Below, in pieces: positions 18,852 to 27,565 of a DNA stretch of 64,000 nucleotides (the stretch's first letter is position 1; each line of letters starts with the position of its first letter). The stretch is from Branchiibius cervicis (GTDB lineage Bacteria > Actinomycetota > Actinomycetes > Actinomycetales > Dermatophilaceae). The stretch covers positions 3,410,001 to 3,474,000 of the forward strand of contig NZ_JBHSWJ010000002.1 in assembly GCF_042661605.1 (NCBI RefSeq). The letters run 5' to 3'. The translations under genes and the position numbers were made by a program. The notes under the pieces are model-generated. The model saw only the letters and a list, made by a program, of their open reading frames with translations, searched no databases and was not told the origin of the DNA.

Positions 18852-20149
18852 TGCCCTCGGCTGACCCATACCTGCCCGGCCACGGCGACACGTCGTACGA
18901 CGTCACGGGCTACCAGCTCGACCTCGACTACTCGATCGAGAACAACCATCTCTCCGGCCGCGCCACTCTCACCATCCGCGCGCTGCAGGACAACCTGCGC
19001 GATCTGACGCTGGATCTGCACGCCTTGAAGGTCGTCAAGATCACCGGCGTCAAACTCGAGCGGCACCGGCACGACGGCAGCCGCCTTCGGCTACGCCTCT
19101 CCTCACCGCTGAGGATCGACGACCGGGTCACCTTCACCGTCGCCTACCGCGGCGTGCCAAGCGTCGTGCGCGACAAGGTCGGCGAGGCCGGCTGGGAGGA
19201 GCTGGAGGACGGCGTCCTGGTCGCCGGGCAACCCGGCGGCGCGCCCAGTTGGTTCCCCTGCAACGACCGGGCCAGCAACAAGGCGCCCTACCGGATCAAC
19301 GTGACCTGCAACTCGGCGTACTTCGTGGTCGCCAACGGCTCGCGGACCGCGGTGCGCCGGCACGGCTCGAAGACCACCTGGAGTTACGTGCAGACCGAGC
19401 CGATGGCGCCCTACCTGGCGACCGTCCAGATCGGCCGGTACGTCGAGCACGAGGTGACCGGCGGGCCGACCCGGACGTACGCCGTGGTGCCGCCCGCGCT
19501 GCGCGCCCGGTTCGATCGGGCGTTCGCCGATCAGACGGCCATGATGCAGCTGTTCACCCGGTGCTTCGGACCGTACCCGTTCCCCTCGTATCGCATTGTG
19601 GTGACTGAGGATTCGCTGGAGATCCCGCTCGAGGCGCAGTCTTTGTCGATCTTCGGGTCGAACCTGCTGGACCGCCGGTGGGACAGTCAGCGGTTGATCG
19701 CGCACGAGTTGGCGCACCAGTGGTTCGGTAATGCGGTGACGCTGGCCCGGCTGCAGGACATCTGGTTGCACGAGGGTTTCGCCTGTTACAGCGAGTGGTT
19801 GTGGTCGCAGGAGTGCGGACACGGCTCGACCCAGGACCAGGCGGCGCTGCACTGGAAGCAGCTGTCCGGCAAGACCCCTCGGCATCTACTGGCCGCTCCC
19901 GGGCCGGACCAGGTCTTCGACGACTGGGTCTACAAACGCGGGGCTCTGACCGTGCACGCGATCCGGGCTGCCATCGGCGACGAGTCCTTCTTCGCGCTGC
20001 TGGCCGGGTGGATCGACCGACACAAGGGCAGCAACGCCACGACGCAGGAGTTCGTGGAGTTCGCGCAGACGTTCACCGGTCACCCGGTCGGACACATCGT
20101 CGAGCCGTGGCTGTACGAACTGCCCCTGCCCCCGGTACCCAGGATCTGA
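18851..20149 (+). CDS. M1-family zinc metallopeptidase
   Basis: 432 residues. The zinc site is HELAH at 285-289 and Glu308 in WLHEG (HExxH-x18-E), with the M1 beta-sandwich N-terminal domain before it. The GxMEN-like substrate loop appears as LEIPLEAQS, a departure from classic aminopeptidase N. There is no signal peptide. The ATG overlaps the stop of the Pls-like gene (TGATG), so the two are coupled. In epsilon-poly-lysine producers a zinc aminopeptidase degrades the polymer; a turnover or protection role is inferred here from that and the coupling. Confidence 0.88.
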   Translation: MPSADPYLPGHGDTSYDVTGYQLDLDYSIENNHLSGRATLTIRALQDNLRDLTLDLHALKVVKITGVKLERHRHDGSRLRLRLSSPLRIDDRVTFTVAYRGVPSVVRDKVGEAGWEELEDGVLVAGQPGGAPSWFPCNDRASNKAPYRINVTCNSAYFVVANGSRTAVRRHGSKTTWSYVQTEPMAPYLATVQIGRYVEHEVTGGPTRTYAVVPPALRARFDRAFADQTAMMQLFTRCFGPYPFPSYRIVVTEDSLEIPLEAQSLSIFGSNLLDRRWDSQRLIAHELAHQWFGNAVTLARLQDIWLHEGFACYSEWLWSQECGHGSTQDQAALHWKQLSGKTPRHLLAAPGPDQVFDDWVYKRGALTVHAIRAAIGDESFFALLAGWIDRHKGSNATTQEFVEFAQTFTGHPVGHIVEPWLYELPLPPVPRI

Positions 20150-20167
20150 ACAATTTCGAACCGCGCC

Positions 20168-21007
20168 TCACGCAGGTTGTGCCGCGAGCGGCAGTGGTGC
20201 GGCGACCGGGATGGGCAGCAGCCGCCCGCGGCCCATGGTCACCCGGATGCGCTCGAGCGCCGGTCGCAGCGCAGAGCGCGTCCGCAGCAACCGCCACACC
20301 CCGGCGAGGTCGTCCTTGACCGTCTGCGGGATGTCGACCCGGCTGTCCGGATCGTCGTACCAGTCCACCGGCACTTCGTGGGTCCGCAGTCCCGACCACT
20401 GCGCCAGCACCAGCAGTTCGGTGTCGAAGAACCAGGTGGTGTCCTTCACCAACGGCAGCAACTCGCGGGCGACATCGGCACGGATCGCCTTGAAACCGCA
20501 CTGGGCGTCGGTGAACCGCACCCGTAGCACCGTCCTCAGCAACCGGTTGTAGCTGCGCGAGATGACATCCCGCTTGAGCCCGCGCACCACGTTGGCGCCG
20601 CGTGCCAACCGGCTGCCGATCGCCACGTCCGAGTGCCCGGACATCAGCGAGGCGACGAGCGGAGCCAGTGCATCCAGGTCCGTGGACAGGTCCACATCCA
20701 TGTACGCCAGCACCAACGCATCCGAGCCCAGCCAGGTCTGCTTCAGCGCCCGGCCGCGGCCCTTCTGCTCCAGATGCACCACGCTCACCCCGGACAACTC
20801 CCGCTGCACCTGATGGGCGATGTGAAGCGTGCCATCGGTCGAGGCGTTGTCGGCGACGGTGATCCGGAAGGGGTAAGCGAACTGCTCACTCAGGTATGCG
20901 TGGACCGTCCGCACGCTGTCGCTGATCTGCTCCTGCTCGTTGTAGACCGGGATCACCACATCCAGAACGGTGACGCCGCCGCCGACCGAATTCGATTGCC
21001 GTTTCAT
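20168..21007 (-). CDS. Family 2 glycosyltransferase (polyprenol-phosphate mannosyl/glucosyltransferase-like)
   Basis: 279 residues, GT-A fold: VIPVYNEQEQI at the N-terminus, ADNASTDGT for the nucleotide site, MDVDLSTD as the DxD-type motif and SRSYNRLLRTVL then DAQCGFKAI. No C-terminal membrane spans, as in DPM1/Ppm-type enzymes that charge polyprenol phosphate. ATG 21007 has GGAG eight bases upstream and is preferred to GTG 21016. It follows the GT39 gene by 15 bases. The pair resembles B. subtilis YkcC/YkcB: this enzyme would make the lipid-linked sugar that the GT39 protein transfers. Confidence 0.88.
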   Translation of the reverse strand: MKRQSNSVGGGVTVLDVVIPVYNEQEQISDSVRTVHAYLSEQFAYPFRITVADNASTDGTLHIAHQVQRELSGVSVVHLEQKGRGRALKQTWLGSDALVLAYMDVDLSTDLDALAPLVASLMSGHSDVAIGSRLARGANVVRGLKRDVISRSYNRLLRTVLRVRFTDAQCGFKAIRADVARELLPLVKDTTWFFDTELLVLAQWSGLRTHEVPVDWYDDPDSRVDIPQTVKDDLAGVWRLLRTRSALRPALERIRVTMGRGRLLPIPVAAPLPLAAQPA

Positions 21008-21022
21008 CACATTCACTCCTGA

Positions 21023-23126
21023 TCAGGTAGTTGCGGTCGATGCCGACGACGAGGTGGATGTCGGCTGGGTCAGGTCGTAGAAGGTGGAGCCACCGATGGT
21101 GACCTGCTTGAAGTTGGCCGCGACCCACTGCGCGATCGCACTGCCGCTGCCTTGACCGGCACCCGTGGACGAGCCGTAGAAGTAGTGGATCTTGCCTTCG
21201 GCGACGTACGCCTTGAACTGCGCCAGCGTCGGGCTCGGGTCACTGCCGTTGAAGCCGCCGATCGCCATCACCGGCAACTGTGTGGCCAACTGCAGACCCG
21301 CAGCGTTCTGGCTTCCGATCGCCGCCGCGACCCAGGTGTACTTGTCGGCGTTCGCCTGCAGGGCTGCGACGACTTCGGTGCTCGGAGTGGTGGAGTTGAG
21401 CAGGCCGCCCATTCCGCCGCCCCCGTGCCGCGCTGGGTTCCGGTGCCGCCAGGCGCCTGACTGGTCGTGCCACCGGGTGCTTGACCCGTGGTGCCACCGG
21501 GTGCTTGACCCGTGGTGCCGCCCGGCGCCTGACCGCCGCCCATACCGCCGCGGCCGCCACCACCCATGCCACGCGTGCTCGGGCCGGCGGTCACGATCGA
21601 GCCGGTGTGCGCTTCACTGACCGTTGTCACGCTGTACGCCGCGGGGCCGGCCAATCCGGCGACCAGCGCGCCGGCGAGGACGAGGGGAATTGCCCTGCGG
21701 TGCAGCCAGTTCAGCGCGAGGATCAGGAAGGCAGCCGCCATCCCGACGGCCAGGACGCCGATCCGCAACCAGTCGCCGTACTCCGTGGTCCGGCTCAGCA
21801 GGATGAAGGACCAGACCGCAGCTGCCGCGGTGGCCACTGCCAGCGTGATCGAGCCGATGGGCGACGTACGCCGTTCCCAGGCTTCGATCGCGCCCATGCC
21901 GACCAGTGCGGCGATCGCGGGCGCCAGCGCCACGGTGTAGTAGTCGTGGAAGATGCCGGCCATGAAGGAGAAGGTCAGACCGGTCACGATCAGCCAGCCG
22001 CCGAAGACCAGGTAGGCGGCGCGACGTAGGTCGGTGCGGGGTTTGCGGCCGCGCAGCACCAGCCCGACGCCGAGCAGCACCAGCGCCGAGGGGATCAGCC
22101 AGGAGATCTGGCCGCCCGTGGAATCACTGAACATCCGGAAGATGCCGGTCTCACCCCACATCCCGCCGCCGGTGCCACCGCCGCCACCGCCACCGACCGA
22201 GCCGGTCTCGTTGCCGGACAGCCGCCCGAATCCGTTGTAGCCGAAGGTCAACGACAGGAACGAGTTGTCCTGGCTACCGCCGACATAGGGCCGCATGCTG
22301 GCCGGAGTGAGCTCGACGATCGCGACCCACCAACCGCCGGCGACGATCATGGCCGCGATCCCGGCGAGGCAGCCGATGATACGGCGGCGCAGTGTGGTGT
22401 TCGCGCAGACCAGGAAGGCGATGCCGAGGAACGGCACGACCAGGAAGACCTGCAGGGTCTTGGTCAGGAAGCCGAAGCCGAGGAACACCCCGACCCAGAC
22501 CATCCACGTGATCGAGCCCTTCTCGATCGCACGCATCGTGGCCCAGGCCGCCAGGGTCATCAGCAGGACCAGCAGGGCGTCGGGGTTGTTGAAGCGGAAC
22601 ATCAGCACCGCCACGGGGGTCAGTGCCATCACGACGCCGGCCAGCACGCCGGCCGCGGCACCGAAGTAGCGCTTGACGGTGGCGTAGAGAACGCCGACCG
22701 TCGCGACGCCCATCAGCACCTGCGGCATCAGGATCGAGAACGAACTCAGCCCGAAGACCCGTACCGACAGGGCCATGATCCACAGCGCCGCCGGCGGTTT
22801 GTCCACCGTGATCGAGTTCGCGGCGTCCGACGAGCCGAAGAGGAAGGCCTCCCAGTTCGCCGAACCCGCCTGCACCGCAGCGGAATAGAACGAGTTGGCC
22901 CAACCGCTCGCGGTCAGGTTGATGAAGTAGAAGACGGCAGTGGCGGCGAGCAGCGCCAGCAGTGCGGGCCGGGCCCATCGGGGGTCTTCTTCAGGTCCGC
23001 GCATAAGGCGCGTCAGCCGGGGGTGCGCGGGGTGGCCGGGTCAGCGGCCGCCCTGCGCGTCCAGAAGCGGGAGGGCGTCGGGGCAGCCTGCTCGGTGCTG
23101 CGCAGCGTCGGGGTTGCGGTCTGCAT
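21023..23126 (-). CDS. GT39 (PMT/ArnT-like) membrane glycosyltransferase (two frameshifts)
   Basis: The intended protein has about 700 residues. It has a short polar N-terminus, 10-12 spans with the acidic loop motif NSITVDKPPAALW, a Gly-rich loop (SVGGGGGGGTGGG), then a low-complexity GQAPGGTT repeat and an extracellular C-terminal domain (MAIGGFNGSDPSPTLAQF). Missing bases in the C-run 21420-21424 and the G-run 23019-23023 split it; restoring the second gives a start at ATG 23126 (MQTATPTLRSTEQ). The family transfers sugars from polyprenol phosphate to an extracytoplasmic acceptor. The acceptor is unknown. YkcB-type proteins share the C-terminal domain. Confidence 0.82.
21443..21534. repeat. 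24-base tandem repeat inside the GT39 gene
   Basis: Four units, two of them identical (21467-21490 and 21491-21514, GTGCCACCGGGTGCTTGACC plus CGTG) and two diverged at either end. On the coding strand they give repeated GQAPGGTT, a flexible linker between the membrane part and the C-terminal domain. Unit number probably varies between strains. Confidence 0.8.
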
Positions 23127-23307
23127 GCCAACGACGGTGGCGGCTGAGCCTTTGGGATTCCTGTGACGGTCGTTATGGCCGCCGATGTGAGCCGCGGCAC
23201 TGTGGATTTCGCTCTTTGCCGCGGGCTACGCCGGCCACAGCGACACCACAGGTGGGCCCGGTTACCTGACGCCAAGAGCCCGTCTCCGAGTCGCGAGAGG
23301 ATCGCCG

Positions 23308-23877
23308 ATGAGCCAGTCGCAGTCCCCCGAAGAACGCAACCACCAGGAAGTGAACGCCCAGCCCCAGCCGGCTGCCGGACAGCCGCAGTACGCCGCGCAG
23401 TACGTCCACCCGGATCCGAACGCACCGCAGTACGCCGCCCAATACGTCCAGCCCGACCCCAACGCGCCGCAGTACGCCGCGCAGTACGCGCAGCCCGTCC
23501 CCGGACAGCCGCAGTACGCCGCGCAGTACCTCGCGCCCGATCCGCAGCCCCAGCCGACCACGCCAGCCGAGCCTGCCGGCGACGGCCTCGGCTCGAGGTG
23601 GTCGGGCAAGAAGACAGCTGTTGTGGCCGCGTTGGCCATCGGGTTGTCCGCCACCGGCGCCATTGCAGCGGCCGCCGCCGTGCCGCAGGGCACGACGCAG
23701 AACCAGTTCGGCGGACGCGGCGGGGGCTTTGGTGGTGGCACTTTCCCCGGCGGTGGCACCGGCGGCTTCGGCAACCAGAACGGGCAGTCCAACCAGCAGG
23801 GGCAGTCCAACCAGAACGGTCAGGTCGGCCCGAACGGCCAATCCGGCTCGCAGATTGGTCCGCAGAGCAACACCTGA
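23308..23877 (+). CDS. Repeat-rich membrane-anchored hypothetical protein
   Basis: 189 residues. The N-terminal 85 residues are Pro/Gln/Tyr-rich, with four imperfect copies of a 14-residue unit around QYAAQYVQPDPNAP. A single span follows (KKTAVVAALAIGLSATGAIAAAAAV, about residues 102-126), then a Gly-rich segment and an Asn/Gln/Gly tail. It looks like a type II membrane protein with a disordered cytoplasmic arm and a short external tail. Its stop lies next to the convergent stop of the ferredoxin reductase gene. I do not recognise a family. Confidence 0.65.
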   Translation: MSQSQSPEERNHQEVNAQPQPAAGQPQYAAQYVHPDPNAPQYAAQYVQPDPNAPQYAAQYAQPVPGQPQYAAQYLAPDPQPQPTTPAEPAGDGLGSRWSGKKTAVVAALAIGLSATGAIAAAAAVPQGTTQNQFGGRGGGFGGGTFPGGGTGGFGNQNGQSNQQGQSNQNGQVGPNGQSGSQIGPQSNT

Positions 23878-25548
23878 TCAGCCGATCGGCGTACTGTCCC
23901 GACGGGGCAGCAGACGCGACGCAGCCAGCAACTCGTCGGTCGAGACGAACTTCTCCCGGGGCCGACCCGCCTTGCGGCCCGCCTTCTCCTCACGGTCGAG
24001 CACGTGCAGGGCCCTGCGGGCGCTCACCACATTCGTCCGCGCGTTGACCATCCGGCGGAACGCCAACCAGCCCATGGTCGGTTTGTGCAGCCGGCCGGCG
24101 TTGGCGTCCTCGAGAATCGCGTTGACCGTGTGTTCGGAGTCGAGCCGGTTCTTGCCCAGTCCGCCGACTGCACCCCGCTTGGTCCAACCGACCAGGTAGA
24201 CACCAGGAATGGGCTTCCCGGAGCTCGGGTCGATCACCCGCCCGTCCTGCTGGGGGATGCGATGGGTTACCTCGTCGTACGGCAGCCCCGGCTGCGGGAG
24301 CACCCGGAAGCCGTTGGCCAACACGACATTGGCTTCACCGATCGCGAAGTCCTGTGGCTCCAGCCCGTCGCCGGCGGCGGGGTCCTGGGTGCGGCGCAGA
24401 CTGACCTGTCCGTGGACGACCTGCGCGATGGTGGTGTCGAATCCGAGCACGATCCGTCGGCCGGGCGCCGGCGGTGCGGTCAGATCGATGGGCACGACGG
24501 GCAGCGAGGCCAGCACCTGGTGGCGGGACTCGGTGAGTTCGGCGATCTCCTCACGGATGCCTCGTCGATCCTCGATCACGACGTCACAATCGGCGGTCTC
24601 GGGCAGCATCAGCAGCTCGGGACGCGTGAACGCCGCGAACTTCGGCGCGCGCCGCCCCAGCACGACAACCTCACGGACCTTGCTGTGCCGCAGCTGCTCG
24701 ACAACTCCGGCGGGCATGTCGGTGTGCTGCAAGGACTCAACCGGAGCCAGCAACGTCCGCGCGATGTCCAGCGCGACGTTGCCGTTGCCGATGATCACGA
24801 CCCGCTCCTGGTCCAGGGGCATGATGAACGGCTCCACACCCGGTTCGCTGGGTCGCCCGTTGTACCAGCCGACGACATCGCCGGCGTGCACGACGGCCGG
24901 GTCCTGCTCGCCGACGAAGCCGATCGTGTTCGCGCCGCGGGCGCCCACGCCGTAGATCACCGCGTGGAACCGCTGGCGCAACTCGGCCAAGCTGATGTCC
25001 TTGCCGACCTCCACGTTGAAGTACGTCGAGGTGCGGGGGTGCGCGTACACCCAGCGAAAAGCGCTGGCCATGGCTTTGGTGCTGCCGTGGTCGGGGGCGA
25101 CACCTTCACGCAGCAGACCGCCCGGGACCGGCAGCCGCTCGAACATCGCCACGTCGCACGTGGTCGTGGTCAACAGGTGACGAGCGGTGTAGGACGCGGC
25201 GGGTCCCGAGCCGACGATCGCGACCCGCAGCGGCTCCCCGTCGGTGTCCATCGAATGCGTGAACGATGGTGCAGTCCAGACGGTTTCGTCGCGCGGCGTG
25301 TCGTAGAACTGCGCGTTGATGTCGATGAACGTACGGGCGTCGCCGCGCAAGATGTCGGCCGGCACGATCGCTTTGACCGGGCAGGCATCGGCGCAGGCCC
25401 CGCAGTCGATACAGACTGCCGGGTCGACGTAGAGCGTGTCGGTCGTGCCGAAGTCCGGCTCATCCGGAGTGGGGTGAATGCAGTTGACGGGGCACACGGA
25501 CACGCACGAAGCGTCCGCGCAGCAGGACTGCGTGATGACGAAAGCCAT
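23878..25548 (-). CDS. fprB: FprB-type ferredoxin/ferredoxin-NADP reductase fusion
   Basis: 556 residues. An N-terminal 7Fe-like ferredoxin domain has SCCADASCVSVCPVNC and CIDCGACADACPV (residues 8-61). An adrenodoxin-reductase-like flavoprotein domain follows, with FAD motif VAIVGSGPAA near residue 110 and NADP motif VIIGNGNVA. The C-terminal GWTKRGAVGGLG is the conserved FAD-closing motif. It would pass electrons from NADPH through FAD to Fe-S centres. It lies 26 bases downstream of the AurF-like oxygenase gene on the same strand, so it is the likely reductase for that enzyme. The symbol is by analogy with mycobacterial FprB. Confidence 0.9.
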   Translation of the reverse strand: MAFVITQSCCADASCVSVCPVNCIHPTPDEPDFGTTDTLYVDPAVCIDCGACADACPVKAIVPADILRGDARTFIDINAQFYDTPRDETVWTAPSFTHSMDTDGEPLRVAIVGSGPAASYTARHLLTTTTCDVAMFERLPVPGGLLREGVAPDHGSTKAMASAFRWVYAHPRTSTYFNVEVGKDISLAELRQRFHAVIYGVGARGANTIGFVGEQDPAVVHAGDVVGWYNGRPSEPGVEPFIMPLDQERVVIIGNGNVALDIARTLLAPVESLQHTDMPAGVVEQLRHSKVREVVVLGRRAPKFAAFTRPELLMLPETADCDVVIEDRRGIREEIAELTESRHQVLASLPVVPIDLTAPPAPGRRIVLGFDTTIAQVVHGQVSLRRTQDPAAGDGLEPQDFAIGEANVVLANGFRVLPQPGLPYDEVTHRIPQQDGRVIDPSSGKPIPGVYLVGWTKRGAVGGLGKNRLDSEHTVNAILEDANAGRLHKPTMGWLAFRRMVNARTNVVSARRALHVLDREEKAGRKAGRPREKFVSTDELLAASRLLPRRDSTPIG

Positions 25549-25574
25549 GGAGTTTTGTCTGTTCGCGTGTCGGG

Positions 25575-26480
25575 TCAGAGCATGTGCACGGCGCGATACC
25601 ACGGCGTGCTCACCGGCGTGATCAGCCGGCACTCGTTGAGGAAGTCCATCAGGTGGATGCAGGACAGCCGCATGAGGTTCTGGTGGTGGGTGTTGTGCTT
25701 CACCGCGTGCAGGGCTTCCTTGCGGTCCAGTCCCACGTTCTCGTAGACGTCCTTACTCACGAGGTTCTTGACGATGACGAAGGCGACGATGGCAATGGCC
25801 TTGGCGGCGATGAACTGCCGCGGCGCCCAGGTGCCTTCCATCCGCTCGCGGATCTCGTGCCGTGCGAAGCCCATGTGCCGGGCTTCCTCCACCACGTGGA
25901 TCTTGCTGGTGGTGCGGACTTCGTCGAGCACGTTCTCGCCGCGCATCCAGTCCCGTTGCATGACATCGAGGATCTCCTCGGCGACCAGGATTGCGCCGTA
26001 GGCGTTCTCACCCCAGGCCACGGCCTTGAACCCGCGGGCCAGCTCCTTGGAGACCGGGTCCGGGACGTAGTGCGGGACCCCCATTTTCTCGCAGGTCTTG
26101 GCGAACATCAGCGAGTGGCGGCACTCATCGGCGATCTCGGTCAACGCGAAGCGGAACTCATGACCCGACGGGTCCTTGAGGTACTGATCGCGCACGATCA
26201 TCTGCTGCAGGATCATCTCGAACCAGATGCCGATCTGCATGATCGAGCCGACCTCGTGCCGGGTCAGGTCGATGCGCTGTTGCTCGGACATCTTGTCCCA
26301 CAACGGCGTCCCGTACAGCGTGCTCCACTCCGGGTTGAGGCCGTACTTGGTGGGGTCGAGCGGAGCCGACCAGTCGATTTCCTTGTCGGGGTCGTACGAC
26401 AGCTGCTCACTGGAGCTGAGCAGTCGCGCCAGGAAGTCGTCGTCGTCAATGGAGGTCCGGAATTCGGTAGCCAGTGACAT
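25575..26480 (-). CDS. AurF-like diiron oxygenase
   Basis: 301 residues, mostly helical. Diiron ligand motifs are LTEIADECRHSLMF, AEEILDVMQRDW and HVVEEARHMGFARHE, the E/ExxH pattern of the AurF (p-aminobenzoate N-oxygenase) family. Family members oxidise arylamines, but most actinobacterial homologues have no known substrate. The ATG at 26480 follows GAGGAGAAG. It heads a likely two-gene unit with the FprB-type reductase, under an operator-like repeat at 26534-26565. I recall a similar pair (Rv0885-Rv0886) in mycobacteria. Confidence 0.88.
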   Translation of the reverse strand: MSLATEFRTSIDDDDFLARLLSSSEQLSYDPDKEIDWSAPLDPTKYGLNPEWSTLYGTPLWDKMSEQQRIDLTRHEVGSIMQIGIWFEMILQQMIVRDQYLKDPSGHEFRFALTEIADECRHSLMFAKTCEKMGVPHYVPDPVSKELARGFKAVAWGENAYGAILVAEEILDVMQRDWMRGENVLDEVRTTSKIHVVEEARHMGFARHEIRERMEGTWAPRQFIAAKAIAIVAFVIVKNLVSKDVYENVGLDRKEALHAVKHNTHHQNLMRLSCIHLMDFLNECRLITPVSTPWYRAVHML

Positions 26481-26533
26481 GGGGCTTCTCCTCGGGATCA
26501 AGAGGGTTGAAACGGGACCGTTAGGACTGGGTC

Positions 26534-26565
26534 GTGATCTGAGTCACGTTTCTACCACTGTAGAA
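26534..26565 (-). promoter_or_regulatory. Operator-like module: CTAC-N4-GTAG repeat plus CRP-like box
   Basis: TTCTAC-CACT-GTAGAA (26550-26565) is a perfect inverted repeat. Two bases away is GTGA-TCTGAG-TCAC (26534-26547), which matches the CRP consensus core. The same two elements with the same 2-base spacing occur upstream of the neighbouring SDR gene. Located 54-85 bases upstream of the AurF-like ATG. A TetR-like repressor and a CRP-like factor are the likely binders; neither is encoded here. Confidence 0.6.
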
Positions 26566-26627
26566 GATACGGATCGGTAACCGCCAGAGCCAGCCGCAAC
26601 GAAAGCCGCTGACCAGCACGAATGCAA

Positions 26628-27494
26628 TCAGTGCTTGGCGCCGAGCGATTGCAGTTTGTCGATGATCGGAGGCACCGGTGTCTTACCGGAACCGACGCGC
26701 CGGCCCGCCTGCAGCATCAGCGCCTTGTAGACCAGGGGCGAATAGCGCTTGCCGAAGTACGCGATCTGCCCGTCGGGGTCGGTCAGGACGATGAACTTGC
26801 CCTGTTTGACCTTCTTGTACGCCGTGGCCGCGACCTGTGCCGCACCGCGCGGCGCCTTGGTGATCAGGTGGACCGCGGTCTCCTCCATCTGCACGTCTTT
26901 GCCTTCGAGGGAGTGATGCAGGTTGGTGCGGAAGAACGAGGGGCAGATGGCCGATACCGAGATCCTGTAGGGCGCCAGCTCCCAGCGGGCCGTCTCGGAG
27001 ATGGCGACGATGCCGGCCTTCACTGCGTTGTAGGAGGCCATCGCCGGGGCGTGGACCAGCCCCGCAAGCGATGCGGTGTTGATGATCTGACCCGAGCGCT
27101 GGGCCTTCATCAGGGGGACGAACGTGCGGATACCGCGGACGGCGCCGAGCAGGTTGATGTCGACGATCCGCTTCCAGTTGTCCATGCCTTCGACGTCCAG
27201 GCGCCCGCCGGCGGCGATTCCGGCGTTGTTGACCAGGACATCGATGCCGCCCCAGTTGGCCTCCATCCAGTTGCGTGCTTCCTCCCACTGCTCGTCGCTG
27301 CGGATATCGAGGGTGCGGTACTCGACGCCGGCGGGCAGGACGCCCTCCGGAGCCTGCTCGTGCACATCGCCGACCAGGACGCGCGCACCGTCGGCAGCGA
27401 ACAGTTTGGTCAGTTCCAGCCCGAGGCCGGAGCAGCCACCGGTCAGCAGGACGCGGGCGTCACGGTAGGAGCGTTCGTGAGAGAAGAGAGACAT
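26628..27494 (-). CDS. Short-chain dehydrogenase/reductase
   Basis: 288 residues, classical-to-extended SDR. Cofactor motif LLTGGCSGLGLE near residue 17, NNAG at about 92, catalytic Ser in NTASLAG and YNAVK for Tyr/Lys. The residues after the Gly motif (DVHEQ) fit NAD(H) preference. The C-terminal extension (KVKQGKFIVLTDPDGQIAYF) is typical of actinobacterial SDRs active on lipid-derived ketones or alcohols. It has its own operator module and lies just upstream of the AurF-like gene on the same strand. Confidence 0.9.
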   Translation of the reverse strand: MSLFSHERSYRDARVLLTGGCSGLGLELTKLFAADGARVLVGDVHEQAPEGVLPAGVEYRTLDIRSDEQWEEARNWMEANWGGIDVLVNNAGIAAGGRLDVEGMDNWKRIVDINLLGAVRGIRTFVPLMKAQRSGQIINTASLAGLVHAPAMASYNAVKAGIVAISETARWELAPYRISVSAICPSFFRTNLHHSLEGKDVQMEETAVHLITKAPRGAAQVAATAYKKVKQGKFIVLTDPDGQIAYFGKRYSPLVYKALMLQAGRRVGSGKTPVPPIIDKLQSLGAKH

Positions 27495-27509
27495 GCGCCG
27501 ACTCTAGAC

Positions 27510-27542
27510 GTGATACGGACCACATTTCTACTTCCGTAGAAA
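27510..27542 (-). promoter_or_regulatory. Operator-like module, second copy, upstream of SDR
   Basis: TTTCTAC-TTCC-GTAGAAA (27525-27542) is a perfect 7-base-pair inverted repeat. It is preceded, with identical spacing to the AurF copy, by GTGA-TACGGA-CCAC (27510-27523), one base off the CRP core. It starts 16 bases upstream of the SDR ATG, so binding there would occlude transcription. The match in sequence and geometry to 26534-26565 is the main evidence for co-regulation. Confidence 0.62.
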
Positions 27543-27565
27543 GAAACCTTCGATTGCGTAGGTTT

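Noticed and set aside
24004..25746. A 580-residue + strand frame opposite the FprB-type gene
   Set aside because: It is the antisense shadow of a well-supported gene, a common effect in high-GC DNA; same for long frames at 27743-29602, 37831-39936, 59192-61081, 353-1408 and 15546-17258.
23878..27494. A nitro-compound biosynthetic cluster around the AurF-like gene
   Set aside because: No aminobenzoate synthesis, NRPS or PKS genes are linked; the operator evidence points to catabolism instead.
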